Source of the DNA: Streptomyces cacaoi
GTDB lineage: Bacteria; Actinomycetota; Actinomycetes; Streptomycetales; Streptomycetaceae
Direction of reading: 5' to 3'
Length of the DNA: 64,000 nucleotides
Assembly (NCBI RefSeq): GCF_006539165.1
Contig: NZ_BJMM01000001.1
Location: forward strand, 1-64,000
Of the stretch, positions 1 through 8,930 are shown in pieces. The translations under genes and the position numbers were made by a program. Position 1 is the first letter of the stretch. Each line of letters begins with the position of its first letter. The notes under the pieces are model-generated. The model did not search any database. It was not told the DNA's origin and worked only from the letters and a program-made list of their open reading frames with translations.

Positions 1-278
1 GGGGGGGGGGGGGGGGCCGATGGGGGGCGACGGTGGTCCGAGGGGGCGTGCCGGGGTCGGCGGCGGAAAATTTGGAATGCCGCAAAAGGGGCGGCGCTTC
101 GAAACCCGCATGCCGGTCGGTATGTCGATCGCCTTCCGATGGTCGGATCCCGAGGACTTCATCTGCTGTTCACAAAGCGAACGTCCTGAATTGCCCGTCG
201 AATCAAAGGAGACCAGGGGGAGGGCTCTCGGATTTCGGCGCTCCGGATGTGGAAACCGCAGGGCCTAACGTCCTGCCC
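1..278. other. Window start and leader of the first permease
   Basis: The first 16 bases are an uninterrupted G run, which looks like a contig end or sequencing artefact rather than biology. I see no convincing gene in the rest: the open frame continues upstream of the permease but has no ribosome binding site and encodes nothing family-like. A TAACGT hexamer at 266-271 lies 7 nt before the ATG at 279, the geometry of a -10 element for a leaderless transcript; no clear -35 element is visible. Confidence 0.5.
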
Positions 279-1853
279 ATGAGTGGGTTGGACACACGGC
301 CGGCAGCGCAGGTCTCGGACACGGTGGGAGGAGTCCCCGACGGGGACGGCGTACGCGGCAAGGGGCTGAGCGGGAACTCCGTCGGGCTGCTCGGCAGCGC
401 CGTCATCGGTCTGTCCACGGTCGCTCCCGTCTACTGCCTGACCTCCACGCTCGGCTCCACCGCCGGGGAGGTCGGCCTCCGGATGCCGGCCGTCTTCCTC
501 GCGGGCTTTCTGCCGATGCTGCTGGTCGCCTTCGCCTACCGCGAGCTGAACAAGGCCGTCCCGGACTGCGGCACCTCCTTCACCTGGACCGTGAAGGCGT
601 TCGGGCCCCGGCTGGGCTGGATGTGCGGCTGGGGCCTCGTCATCGCCACCATCATCGTGCTGTCCAACCTCGCGGGCGTGGCGACCTCGTACTTCTGGCT
701 GCTGGCCGGGGAGCTGACCGGCAGCGAGCACGTGGCGGCGCTGGAGGGGAACAAGGCCGTCCACATCGTCACCTGTCTCGCGCTGATCGCCGTCGCGACC
801 GCCGTCAGCTACCGCGGGATGCAGGCCACCAAGGGCGTCCAGTACGCCATGGTGGGGCTCCAGTTGGCGGTGCTCGCCGCGTTCGTCGCCATGGCGTTCG
901 CCAAGGCCGGCTCGGGCGGGCCCGACTTCTCCACCGGCGCCCACTTCTCCCTCTCCTGGCTCAACCCGTTCGCGGTGCAGTCCTTCGGCGCCTTCACGGC
1001 CGGGCTCTCGCTGTCGATCTTCATGTACTGGGGCTGGGACACCTGTCTGACCGCCAACGAGGAGACGACCGGCAGCGCGCGCACCCCCGGCCGCGCCGCC
1101 CTCATCGCGATGGTGGTCCTCGTCGGCTCCTACCTGGTGACCGGTGTGGCCGCGCAGATGGCCGTCGGCTCCGGCACCCGGGGTCTCGGCCTGGCGAACC
1201 CGGACAGCTCCGACAACGTCTTCGCCGCGCTCGCCGGACCCGTCATGGGCCCGGGCCTGGGCATCGCGCTGTTCGTCGCGGTGCTCGCCTCCGCCGTCGC
1301 GAGCCTCCAGACGACGTTCATCCCCGTGGCCCGCACCGTGCTGGCCATGTCCGCCTACGAGGCGCTGCCCGCCTCCTACGCCCGGGTCCACCCGCGCTTC
1401 CGCGTCCCCGGCCGGGCGACCGTCACCGCCGGGGTGGCCACCGGCGTCTTCTACACCGTCATGACCCTCGTCTCCGAGCACGTCCTCACCGACACCATCT
1501 ACGCGCTCGGCCTCATGATCTGCTTCTACTACGCGCTCACGGCCTTCGCCTGCGCCTGGTACTTCCGGGCCGAACTGCGGCGCTCCGCCCGGGATCTCGC
1601 CTTCAAGGGGGTCTTCCCGGTGCTCGGCGGTGTGCTGCTGACCGCCGTCTTCCTCAAGACGCTGACCGACATGTGGAACCCGGCCTACGGCAGCGGCTCC
1701 GCCGTCTTCGGGGTCGGTTCCGTCTTCGTCATCGGCGTCGGACTGCTCGTGCTCGGCTTCGTCCTGATGCTCGTCATGCGGCGGCGCAGCCCGGCCTTCT
1801 TCCGCGGCGAGGTGCTCACCCGGCAGACGCCGGCGCTGGTCGTCGAGGAGTGA
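279..1853 (+). CDS. APC-family amino acid permease
   Basis: Predicted integral membrane importer of amino acids or related amines, 524 residues, near the usual 450-520 for APC (amino acid/polyamine/organocation) carriers. After a hydrophilic N-terminus of about 40 residues comes the first membrane segment containing GLSTVAPVY, the typical APC start; about 12 hydrophobic segments follow, with the family-like EETTGSARTPGRA loop in mid-protein. I chose the ATG at 279 because homology begins just after it; the frame stays open to 33. There is no ribosome binding site before it, but a TAACGT element 7 nt upstream suggests a leaderless mRNA. Substrate cannot be read from sequence. It stands alone, converging on the downstream FadR-type regulator gene. 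Confidence 0.85.
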   Translation: MSGLDTRPAAQVSDTVGGVPDGDGVRGKGLSGNSVGLLGSAVIGLSTVAPVYCLTSTLGSTAGEVGLRMPAVFLAGFLPMLLVAFAYRELNKAVPDCGTSFTWTVKAFGPRLGWMCGWGLVIATIIVLSNLAGVATSYFWLLAGELTGSEHVAALEGNKAVHIVTCLALIAVATAVSYRGMQATKGVQYAMVGLQLAVLAAFVAMAFAKAGSGGPDFSTGAHFSLSWLNPFAVQSFGAFTAGLSLSIFMYWGWDTCLTANEETTGSARTPGRAALIAMVVLVGSYLVTGVAAQMAVGSGTRGLGLANPDSSDNVFAALAGPVMGPGLGIALFVAVLASAVASLQTTFIPVARTVLAMSAYEALPASYARVHPRFRVPGRATVTAGVATGVFYTVMTLVSEHVLTDTIYALGLMICFYYALTAFACAWYFRAELRRSARDLAFKGVFPVLGGVLLTAVFLKTLTDMWNPAYGSGSAVFGVGSVFVIGVGLLVLGFVLMLVMRRRSPAFFRGEVLTRQTPALVVEE

Positions 1854-1961
1854 ACCCCGGCCGGGCGCCGCGCTGTCCGCGCACGGCGGGGAACGCGCGG
1901 CGCCACCGGCCGGCACAGGCCCCACCCTCCGCGTTGTGGGGGCGGGGGGTGGGCCGCACGC

Positions 1962-2732
1962 TCAGTGCTCGTGGCCCGTGCCGCGCAGCTCCGCGAGATC
2001 CTGGGCGGCCTGGGCCAGCAGCCGGCGCATCGCCGTCTCGGCGCCCCGCGGATCCCGGGCGCGGACGGCGTCCAGCACCGCACGGTGGCTGGGCACCGGG
2101 TCCACCGGATGGTGGCCGGGGCCGTGCACCAGCCGGTCGCGCGCGGCCAGCCCGGTGGTGATCACCCGCTCCATGCGCTCCAGCAGTTCGTTGTGGGAAG
2201 CGGCCAACAGGGCGCGGTGGAAGGCGAGATCGGCCTCGACCGCCTCCTGCGCGCCGTCGTCCGCCGTGCCCATGGCCGCCAGCGCGTCGTCCAGCGCCGC
2301 CAGGTCCTCCGCGGTGCGGCGCTGTGCCGCCAGCCGCACCGCGGCCGGTTCGACGATGCCGCGCACCTCCTCCAGATCGCGCAGCAGCGGCAGGGCGGCG
2401 GACGTCTCCGCGCCGGCGCCCGGAGCGGCCCCCGTGGACGCGCCCGCCGAGGCCGTCGCGATCTGGAACTGCCAGCGCAGTACGTCGGCGTCGAGCAGAT
2501 TCCAGTCCGTGCGCGGCCGTATGAAGGTGCCCCGCTTCTGCCGGGCGTCGATCATCCCCTTGGCCGCGAGCACCTTCAGCGACTCGCGCAGCGCCGTGAG
2601 GCTGACGCCCAACTCCTGCTGGAGCGCCGTCAGATCCAGCGTCGTGCCCTCGGCGAGCGTCCCGCCCAGCACCCGGTGCGCGAGGGCCTCCACGGTCTGG
2701 CCGTGCACTCCCCGGCGCGCATAGCCCGGCAT
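1962..2732 (-). CDS. GntR/FadR-family transcriptional regulator
   Basis: A 256-residue DNA-binding regulator of the FadR subgroup of GntR. Residues about 10-75 form the winged helix-turn-helix (LTALRESLKVLAAKG, then the RGTFIRP wing); residues about 105-240 are an all-helical FCD ligand-binding domain, with the LAFHRALLAASHN segment that carries metal-binding His/Asp in the family. The start ATG follows AAGGAGAGG at a good distance. It sits 58 nt downstream of the SDR gene on the same strand, probably co-transcribed, and opposite the galactosidase/ABC/DgoD operon. FadR-type regulators next to sugar-acid genes usually respond to the sugar acid, so galactonate or a keto-deoxy derivative is a reasonable guess. 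The palindrome at 3619-3648 is a candidate operator. Confidence 0.88.
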   Translation of the reverse strand: MPGYARRGVHGQTVEALAHRVLGGTLAEGTTLDLTALQQELGVSLTALRESLKVLAAKGMIDARQKRGTFIRPRTDWNLLDADVLRWQFQIATASAGASTGAAPGAGAETSAALPLLRDLEEVRGIVEPAAVRLAAQRRTAEDLAALDDALAAMGTADDGAQEAVEADLAFHRALLAASHNELLERMERVITTGLAARDRLVHGPGHHPVDPVPSHRAVLDAVRARDPRGAETAMRRLLAQAAQDLAELRGTGHEH

Positions 2733-2790
2733 CGGGCACCTCTCCTTCTGATCCTGCTGTTCCCGCCGTCCGGCGCGGTTCCGGACGCCG

Positions 2791-3585
2791 TCAGGCCGAC
2801 GACTTTACGACGCTCCAGCCGCCGTCCACGACCAGCGAGGCCCCCGTCACGAACGACGCCTCGGGCGAGGCGAGATAGGCGACGGCCGTGGCCACCTCGG
2901 CGGGATCGCCCAGCCTGCGGGCCGCCGTCTGCGCGGCGCTCGCCCTGCGGGCCTCCTCGGGCACCCTGTCCCACAGCCGGGTGAGGACGGGCCCGGGCAG
3001 CACCGTGTTGACCCGCACCTCGGGCCCGTACTCGACGGCGAGCTGCGAACCCAGCGACAGCAGCCCGCCCTTGGCCGCGGCGTAGGCGGGATGGCCCGGG
3101 ATGCCGTGCCGGGCGTGCACGGAGGAGACCAGCACGACGCTGCCCGCCGTCTCCTCCACCGCCCACCCCGTCCGCAGATCGGGCAGGCACGCGCGGAATC
3201 CGAGGAAGGCGGCGGTCAGGCCGACGTCCAGCTGGCGGCGCCAGGAGTCCGGCGGGGTCTCGTGCGCCGGGGCCACCTCGACGGCGACCGCGTTGGAGAC
3301 CAGCACCGAGACCGGCCCGGAGGCGTGCGCGGCCCCCAGGATCCGCGCCCAGCCCTCCTCGTCGGCCACATCGGCGGCGACGGCGACGGCGCTGCCGCCC
3401 TCCTCGGCGACGGAAGCGGCCACGGCACGGGCCCGGTCCGCCGCGATGTCGGCGACGACGACCGTGGCGCCCTCGGCGGCCAGGCGGTGCGCGGTCGCGG
3501 CGCCGATGCCGGCCCCCGCGCCGGTGACGACGGCCGTGCGCCCCGCGAACCGCCGGGCGTGCGGCGGAGTTCCGGAAGAAACCAT
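2791..3585 (-). CDS. SDR-family NAD(P)-dependent oxidoreductase
   Basis: Classical short-chain dehydrogenase, 264 residues from the ATG at 3585 (an in-frame ATG 12 codons upstream has less support). Seen: the cofactor motif TGAGAGIG near residue 21, the catalytic serine in VLVSSVHARHG, YAAAK as the catalytic Tyr-x3-Lys, and a C-terminus SLVVDGG typical of the family. It is divergent from the GH42 beta-galactosidase gene and upstream of the FadR-type regulator. Context (galactosidase, sugar importer, galactonate dehydratase) would fit oxidation of a sugar such as galactose to its lactone or acid, as in the De Ley-Doudoroff route. That is inference: SDR sequence alone does not define the substrate, and a gluconate 5-dehydrogenase-like role is equally possible. 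Confidence 0.85.
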   Translation of the reverse strand: MVSSGTPPHARRFAGRTAVVTGAGAGIGAATAHRLAAEGATVVVADIAADRARAVAASVAEEGGSAVAVAADVADEEGWARILGAAHASGPVSVLVSNAVAVEVAPAHETPPDSWRRQLDVGLTAAFLGFRACLPDLRTGWAVEETAGSVVLVSSVHARHGIPGHPAYAAAKGGLLSLGSQLAVEYGPEVRVNTVLPGPVLTRLWDRVPEEARRASAAQTAARRLGDPAEVATAVAYLASPEASFVTGASLVVDGGWSVVKSSA

Positions 3586-3618
3586 GAGGTCGAGAGTGCG
3601 GCGCGGAAACGAGGCCGT

Positions 3619-3648
3619 CAAGAACTATTCATAAATAACGAGTTCTTG
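3619..3648. promoter_or_regulatory. Inverted repeat in the divergent SDR/GH42 promoter region
   Basis: CAAGAACT at 3619-3626 and AGTTCTTG at 3641-3648 are perfect 8-bp arms separated by an AT-rich 14 nt in a region otherwise above 70% GC. The site lies between the divergent starts at 3585 and 3694. A TACGGT at 3649-3654 could be the -10 for the + strand gene. It is a good candidate operator for the FadR-type regulator encoded nearby; no binding data can be read from sequence. Confidence 0.5.
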
Positions 3649-3693
3649 TACGGTGCGGCGTCATCACCGACGAGTCGCGAGGGGCAGGCACCC

Positions 3694-5706
3694 ATGACCG
3701 CAGACCGCACCCGCATCCACTTCGGTGGCGACTACAACCCCGAGCACTGGCCCGAAGAGGTCCGCGCCGAGGACATCCGGCTGATGAAGGAGGCCGGCGT
3801 CTCGATGGTGACGGCCGGGATCTTCTCCTGGGCGCTGGTCGAACCCCGGCCCGGCGCCTACGACTTCGACTGGTTCGACCGCGTCATGGACGACCTCGGC
3901 GACGCCGGTGTCCGCGTCTGCCTCGCCACCATGACCGCCTCACCGCCCCCGTGGCTGACCGACCGGCACCCCGAGATCCTCCCGGAGACGACGGAGGGCG
4001 TACGCAAGTGGCCCGGCTCCCGCCAGCACTGGTGCCCCTCCAGCCCCGTCTACCGCGAACACGCCGTCCGGCTCGCCACGCGGGTCGCCGAACGCTACGG
4101 CACACACCCCGCGTTGGACACCTGGCACGTCGGCAACGAGTACGGCTGCTCCAACCCGGTCTGCTACTGCGACGTCTCCGCCGAGGACTTCCGCCGCTGG
4201 CTCGGCGCACGCTACGGCGACATCGACGCGCTCAACGCCGCCTGGTCCACCACGTTCTGGTCCCAGCGCTACGGCTCCTTCGCCGAGATCCAGCCGCCGC
4301 GCACCACCCCGACCCACGCCAACCCCGCCCAGCGGCTGGACTATCTGCGCTTCTCCAGCGACGCCCTGCTGGAGTGCTACCTGGCGGAGAAGGAGGTGCT
4401 CGACCGGATCACGCCCGGGGTGCCGGTGACCACCAACCACATGCCGCTGCACAAGCCCGTCGACCGCTTCGCCTGGGCCCCGCACGAGGACGTCCAGGCC
4501 CTCGACTACTACCAGGACCCCTTCGAGGACGCACCGCAGGTACGCGCGGGCCTCGCCTTCGACGTGGCGCGCTCGGCAGGCGGCGGGCGCCCCTGGATGC
4601 TGCTCGAACAGGCACCGGGTGCCGTCAACTGGCGGGCCCGCAACAGCCCCAAGCCGCCCGGCACGATGCGGCTGTGGAGCTGGCAGGCGGTGGCGCAGGG
4701 CGCGGACGCCGTCCTGTACTTCCAGTGGCGGCAGTCCCGGGGCGGCGCCGAGAAGTTCCACTCCGCGATGGTCCCGCACGGCGGCACCGGCACCCGTATC
4801 TGGCGCGAAGTGTGCGCACTGGGCGGCGAGTTGGGCTCGGTCCCGGAGCTGGCCGGCACCCGGCAGACGGCGCACACCGCGCTGCTGGCCGACTGGAACA
4901 GCTGGTGGGCGCTGGAGCAGGGCTCCCACCCGTCCTCCGCCTTCGACCACAGCGAGACGATGCTCCGCCACTACGAGCCCCTGTTCTCCGCCGGGGTGTC
5001 CTGCGACGTGCTGCCGCCCGACGCCGACCTCAGCGGCTACCGGCTGGTCGTCGTGCCGAACCTGTATCTGATGAGCGAGGAGACCGGCGCACGGCTCACC
5101 GCCTACGTACGCGGCGGCGGGCACCTGTTCGTCTCCTGCTTCTCCGGCATCAGCGACACGTGCGACCGGGTGCACCCCGGCGGCTATCCGGCGCCCCTGC
5201 GCGAGGTGCTGGGCCTGCGCGTCGAGGAGTTCTGGCCGCTGGACGAGGGCGCGGTCACGGCGCTGCGCGGCGACTTCGCCGGCGAGGCCGACCTGTGGTC
5301 GGAGGTCATCGACCTCGAAGGGGCCGAGGCCGTCGCCGAGTTCGACGGCGGCGAGCTGGCCGGCCGGCCGGCGCTGACCCGGCACGCCCTCGGCGACGGC
5401 GTCGCCTGGTACGCCGGTACCCGGCCCGCGCCCCGGCTGATGCGCGCCCTGCTGGACCGGGTCCGCGCCGAGGCCGGTGCGGGCCCCGTGCTCGACGGGC
5501 TGCCCGAGGGCGTCCAGGCCGCCGTCCGGGAGAGCACGGACGGCGCGCGCCGGTTCGTCTTCCTGCTGAACCACACCGAGGCGCCCGTCGAGGTGCCCCT
5601 GCCGTACGCCTGCCGGCGGCTGGTGCCGGCCGGTCCCGCGGCCGTCGAGGAAGAGGCCACCGCGGTGCCGCTGCCCGCCCGGGGCGTCGCGCTGCTGCGC
5701 GCCTGA
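3694..5706 (+). CDS. GH42 beta-galactosidase
   Basis: Cytoplasmic beta-galactosidase of glycoside hydrolase family 42, 670 residues, full length for the family, no signal peptide. The hallmark GGDYNPEHWP is at residues 11-20. Glu149 in WHVGNEYG is the expected acid/base and Glu305 in LLEQAPG the expected nucleophile. Cys114, Cys152, Cys157 and Cys159 (CSNPVCYCD) match the Zn-cluster cysteines known in family members. A GH42 trimerisation domain (about 395-600) and C-terminal beta domain follow. ATG at 3694 was chosen because the family start lies 10 residues later; the open frame upstream belongs to the intergenic region. It heads a run of sugar-transport and DgoD genes, so it probably cleaves a beta-galactoside brought in by that importer. 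Confidence 0.93.
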   Translation: MTADRTRIHFGGDYNPEHWPEEVRAEDIRLMKEAGVSMVTAGIFSWALVEPRPGAYDFDWFDRVMDDLGDAGVRVCLATMTASPPPWLTDRHPEILPETTEGVRKWPGSRQHWCPSSPVYREHAVRLATRVAERYGTHPALDTWHVGNEYGCSNPVCYCDVSAEDFRRWLGARYGDIDALNAAWSTTFWSQRYGSFAEIQPPRTTPTHANPAQRLDYLRFSSDALLECYLAEKEVLDRITPGVPVTTNHMPLHKPVDRFAWAPHEDVQALDYYQDPFEDAPQVRAGLAFDVARSAGGGRPWMLLEQAPGAVNWRARNSPKPPGTMRLWSWQAVAQGADAVLYFQWRQSRGGAEKFHSAMVPHGGTGTRIWREVCALGGELGSVPELAGTRQTAHTALLADWNSWWALEQGSHPSSAFDHSETMLRHYEPLFSAGVSCDVLPPDADLSGYRLVVVPNLYLMSEETGARLTAYVRGGGHLFVSCFSGISDTCDRVHPGGYPAPLREVLGLRVEEFWPLDEGAVTALRGDFAGEADLWSEVIDLEGAEAVAEFDGGELAGRPALTRHALGDGVAWYAGTRPAPRLMRALLDRVRAEAGAGPVLDGLPEGVQAAVRESTDGARRFVFLLNHTEAPVEVPLPYACRRLVPAGPAAVEEEATAVPLPARGVALLRA

Positions 5707-5746
5707 GCGGTGCGGCGGCGCCGCGGACATGTGACAAGGAGGTCAG

Positions 5747-7078
5747 ATGCCCACCCGAAGAAGGCTCCTGGCGTGGGGCGCGGCGGCGGCCGCGGCCGGG
5801 CCCGGGCTCGCCGCCTGCGGTGAGACGGCCGGCGCCGCGCGCATGACCAGGGCGAGCCGGCGCAGGCCCGGACAGCGGGCACACCTGGTGATGTGGACGT
5901 GGGTGCCGCTCCGGAAGGCCGTCGCGCTGTGGAACCGGAAGCACCCCGACATCCAGGTGACGGTGCAGATGGTGCCCGCCAACACCTCGGGCGGATACCA
6001 GAAGATGCACTCGGCGGTGCAGGCCGGTAACCCGCCCGACCTCGCCCAGATCGAGTACTGGGCGCTCCCGGAGTTCATGCTCTCCGGCGCCCTCACCGAC
6101 ATCAGCGCCTACGGGGCCGACACGCTCAAGGACCGCTACGTCGACTGGCAGTGGCAGCAGGGCGTCTTCGCCGGCGCCACCTACGCCATGCCGCAGGCGT
6201 CCGGCCCCATGGGGTTCTTCTACCGCAAGGACCTCTACGAGAAGTGGGACGTGGAGGTGCCGCGCACCTGGGACGAGTTCCGCGCCGCCGCGCGCAAGAT
6301 CAAGAAGCGCAGCGGAGGCTCGTACATCAGCGCCTTCCCGCCGGCCAACGCCCAGTGGTTCTCGTCCTTCCCGTGGCAGGCCGGGGCGCGCTGGATACGC
6401 ACCGAGGGCGACACCTGGATCGTGGACCTGACCGGCGAGGAGTCCCGGCGCGTCGCCGACTTCTGGAACGGGCTGCTGCGGGACGGACTGGTGCTCCCCA
6501 CCCAGGATTCGCAGAGCGCGTTCTTCAAGGCGCTCCAGACCGGGCGGCTCGCCAGCTGGCCCGGAGCCCAGTGGCAGGACGCCCTCATCCGCGGCAACGC
6601 GCCCGGCACCACGGGCAGATGGCGGGTCACCGAGCTGCCGCAGTGGGAGCGCGGCGCACACGCCTCGTCCAACTGGGGCGGCTCCGCCACCGCGATCATG
6701 CAGGGCACCCGGTACCCGCGGGAGGCGCTGGAGTTCGCGCACTGGCTCAACAGCGCCCCGGAGAGCATCGATCTGCTGGTCGCCGCCGGCTACGGCTGGC
6801 CCGCGGCGAAGCTGGAGCTGGCGGGCTCGGCGCTGGGCAGACCCGACCCGTTCTTCGGCGGCCAGCGCTACAACGACGTCTTCCAGCGCTCCGACCGCCA
6901 TGTCGACACCAGCTGGCGCTTCTCCCCGACGACCACCCAGTCCTACGCGCGCATCCAGGACAACTTCGGCCGGGTGCTCGCCGGGCACGGGGGCCTGCGG
7001 GACGCGCTGCGGGACGCCGAGCGGAGCTTCGTCGACGATCTGCGGGCCAAGGGGCTGAAGGCGAGGGCCGCCTCATGA
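5747..7078 (+). CDS. ABC sugar transporter, solute-binding lipoprotein
   Basis: Extracellular solute-binding protein (family 1, sugar type), 443 residues. The N-terminus MPTRRRLLAWG has an Arg pair before a short hydrophobic stretch and a lipobox LAAC with the lipid-modified Cys at residue 24, so it is probably anchored outside the membrane, perhaps Tat-exported. AAGGAGGT precedes the start. Its stop overlaps the next gene (ATGA at 7075), so binding protein and permeases are translationally coupled. Being 40 nt behind the GH42 gene, it presumably captures a galactoside or galacturonate-like oligosaccharide. No ATPase is encoded here; in streptomycetes such importers commonly share a general ATPase (MsiK) encoded elsewhere, which I assume here. 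Confidence 0.9.
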   Translation: MPTRRRLLAWGAAAAAAGPGLAACGETAGAARMTRASRRRPGQRAHLVMWTWVPLRKAVALWNRKHPDIQVTVQMVPANTSGGYQKMHSAVQAGNPPDLAQIEYWALPEFMLSGALTDISAYGADTLKDRYVDWQWQQGVFAGATYAMPQASGPMGFFYRKDLYEKWDVEVPRTWDEFRAAARKIKKRSGGSYISAFPPANAQWFSSFPWQAGARWIRTEGDTWIVDLTGEESRRVADFWNGLLRDGLVLPTQDSQSAFFKALQTGRLASWPGAQWQDALIRGNAPGTTGRWRVTELPQWERGAHASSNWGGSATAIMQGTRYPREALEFAHWLNSAPESIDLLVAAGYGWPAAKLELAGSALGRPDPFFGGQRYNDVFQRSDRHVDTSWRFSPTTTQSYARIQDNFGRVLAGHGGLRDALRDAERSFVDDLRAKGLKARAAS

Positions 7079-8007
7079 CGACGACCGGCCGACCCGCGCG
7101 GCGGCGTTCGGGGCGCACCGCGCGGCCCGACGGCAGGGCGTGGCGGTTCCTCGCCCCGTTCCTGCTCGTCTACGTCTTCGCGATGATCCTGCCGATCCTC
7201 TACGCCGTCTACCAGAGCATGCTCACCGTCGAGCGCTCCGGCCCGACGGGTCTGGGCAAGCCGTCCATCGGCTTCGCCGGGCTCGACAACTACGCGCTCG
7301 CACTGGACCAGACGGCCTTCGTCGAGAGCTTCGCACGGGTGCTGCTGTTCGGCATCGTGCAGGTGCCGGTGATGCTGCTGCTCGCGCTCGTCCTGGCGCT
7401 GCTGCTCGACCAACTGCCCGACCGCTGGGCGGGGTTGCTGCGCTCGGCGTACTTCCTGCCGTACGGCGTGCCCGGCGTGATCGCCACCATCCTGTGGGGC
7501 TTCCTGTACGTGCCCGGCATCAGCCCGATCGGCGAGGTGCTCGGCGAGTTCGGGTTCCAGCCCGACTTCCTCGGCTACGACAACGTGCTGTGGTCCATCG
7601 CGAACATCGTCGTGTGGGAGTTCGCCGGCTACAACATGCTGATCATCGTCGCGCAGCTGAAGTCCATCCCGCAGGAGCTGTACGAGGCCGCGAGGATCGA
7701 CGGGGCCGGGCCCTGGCAGACCGCGCTGCGCATCAAGATCCCGCTGGTGCGGCCCGCCCTGATCCTCACCTGCGTCTTCTCCATCATCGGCACCATGCAG
7801 CTGTTCTCCGAACCGCTGGTGCTGAAGAAGATCGCCCCCGCCGTCACCCAGGACTACACCCCGAACCTCAGCGCCTACTTCGACGCCTTCGCCAACGCCA
7901 ACATGTATCTGGCCGCCGCGAAGTCGGTGCTGCTCGCCGTCGCCGCGATGGTGCTGTCGTTCGGCTTCCTCAGCCTCGTCAACCGCAAGCAGAGGAGCGA
8001 GCGGTGA
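7075..8007 (+). CDS. ABC sugar transporter permease (MalF-like)
   Basis: Inner-membrane permease of the binding-protein-dependent sugar ABC class, 310 residues, six predicted membrane segments. The EAA loop that contacts the ATPase is visible as YEAARIDGAGPWQTALRIKIP near residue 200. The start ATG at 7075 overlaps the TGA of the binding-protein gene; the longer open frame upstream is only the shadow of that gene. It forms the heterodimer partner of the next permease, whose GTG start overlaps this stop (GTGA at 8004). Confidence 0.92.
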   Translation: MTTTGRPARRRSGRTARPDGRAWRFLAPFLLVYVFAMILPILYAVYQSMLTVERSGPTGLGKPSIGFAGLDNYALALDQTAFVESFARVLLFGIVQVPVMLLLALVLALLLDQLPDRWAGLLRSAYFLPYGVPGVIATILWGFLYVPGISPIGEVLGEFGFQPDFLGYDNVLWSIANIVVWEFAGYNMLIIVAQLKSIPQELYEAARIDGAGPWQTALRIKIPLVRPALILTCVFSIIGTMQLFSEPLVLKKIAPAVTQDYTPNLSAYFDAFANANMYLAAAKSVLLAVAAMVLSFGFLSLVNRKQRSER

Positions 8008-8927
8008 ACGCCACGACCGCGCCCCGCACCGGGCCCGCAGCGCCCGCACCGGCCGCCTCCCGACCCGCTTCGCGCCCGGCCCCGCGCCGTACGTTGCGGC
8101 CGGGGCGCATCGTGCTGGTCGGCGTCGTGACCCTGGCGGCGCTGTACTTCCTGCTGCCTGTCTACTGGCTGGTGATCGCCGCCACGAAGTCGAACGCGAG
8201 CCTCTACGGCAGCTTCGGCCTGTGGTTCGACGCGCCCCGGCTGCTGGACAACCTCGGCAGGGTCTTCTCCTACGGCGGCCACATCTATCCGCGCTGGGCG
8301 CTCAACTCCCTGCTGTACGCGGGGGTCGGCGCCGTGCTGGCCACCCTGCTGTCGGCCGCCGCCGGGTTCGCGCTCGCCAAGTACCGCTTCCGCGGCCGGG
8401 AGGCCGTCTTCAAGTTCGTGCTGGCCGGGGTGCTGCTGCCGTCCACCGCACTGGCGCTGCCGCTGTATCTGATGTTCAGCAAGATCGGTCTGACGGACAC
8501 CTACTGGGGTGTGCTGATCCCCAGCGTCGTCAGCCCGTTCGGCGTCTATCTGTGCCGGATCTACGCGGAGTCGGCGGTGCCCGACACCGTGCTGGAGGCG
8601 GCCCGGGTGGACGGGGCGGGGGAGGAGCGGATCTTCTTCACGGTGGTGCTGCGCCTCATGACGCCCGCGCTGGTCACCGTCTTCCTGTTCCAGTTCGTGC
8701 ACATCTGGAACAACTACTTCCTGCCCCTGGTGATGCTCTCCGAGGACGACAAGTACCCCATCACCCTCGGCCTGGTGACCTGGCAGCAGGCGGCCGACCG
8801 GGTCCCCGAACTGACGCAGTACACCATCGGGGGCGCCTTCGTCTCCGTCATCCCCCTCGCCGTCGCGATGCTCGTCCTCCAGCGCTACTGGCGGACCGGA
8901 CTGACCGAGGGCAGCGTGAAGGAGTGA
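8004..8927 (+). CDS. ABC sugar transporter permease (MalG-like)
   Basis: Second permease of the importer, 307 residues, starting at the GTG that overlaps the previous stop. A proline/alanine-rich cytoplasmic N-terminus of about 35 residues precedes six membrane segments; the EAA motif appears as LEAARVDGAGEERIFFTVVL near residue 195. The MalG-type C-terminus with PLAVAMLVLQRYW is present. The stop is 3 nt from the next start, so the dehydratase gene is in the same transcript. Confidence 0.92.
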   Translation: MNATTAPRTGPAAPAPAASRPASRPAPRRTLRPGRIVLVGVVTLAALYFLLPVYWLVIAATKSNASLYGSFGLWFDAPRLLDNLGRVFSYGGHIYPRWALNSLLYAGVGAVLATLLSAAAGFALAKYRFRGREAVFKFVLAGVLLPSTALALPLYLMFSKIGLTDTYWGVLIPSVVSPFGVYLCRIYAESAVPDTVLEAARVDGAGEERIFFTVVLRLMTPALVTVFLFQFVHIWNNYFLPLVMLSEDDKYPITLGLVTWQQAADRVPELTQYTIGGAFVSVIPLAVAMLVLQRYWRTGLTEGSVKE

Positions 8928-8930
8928 GCA

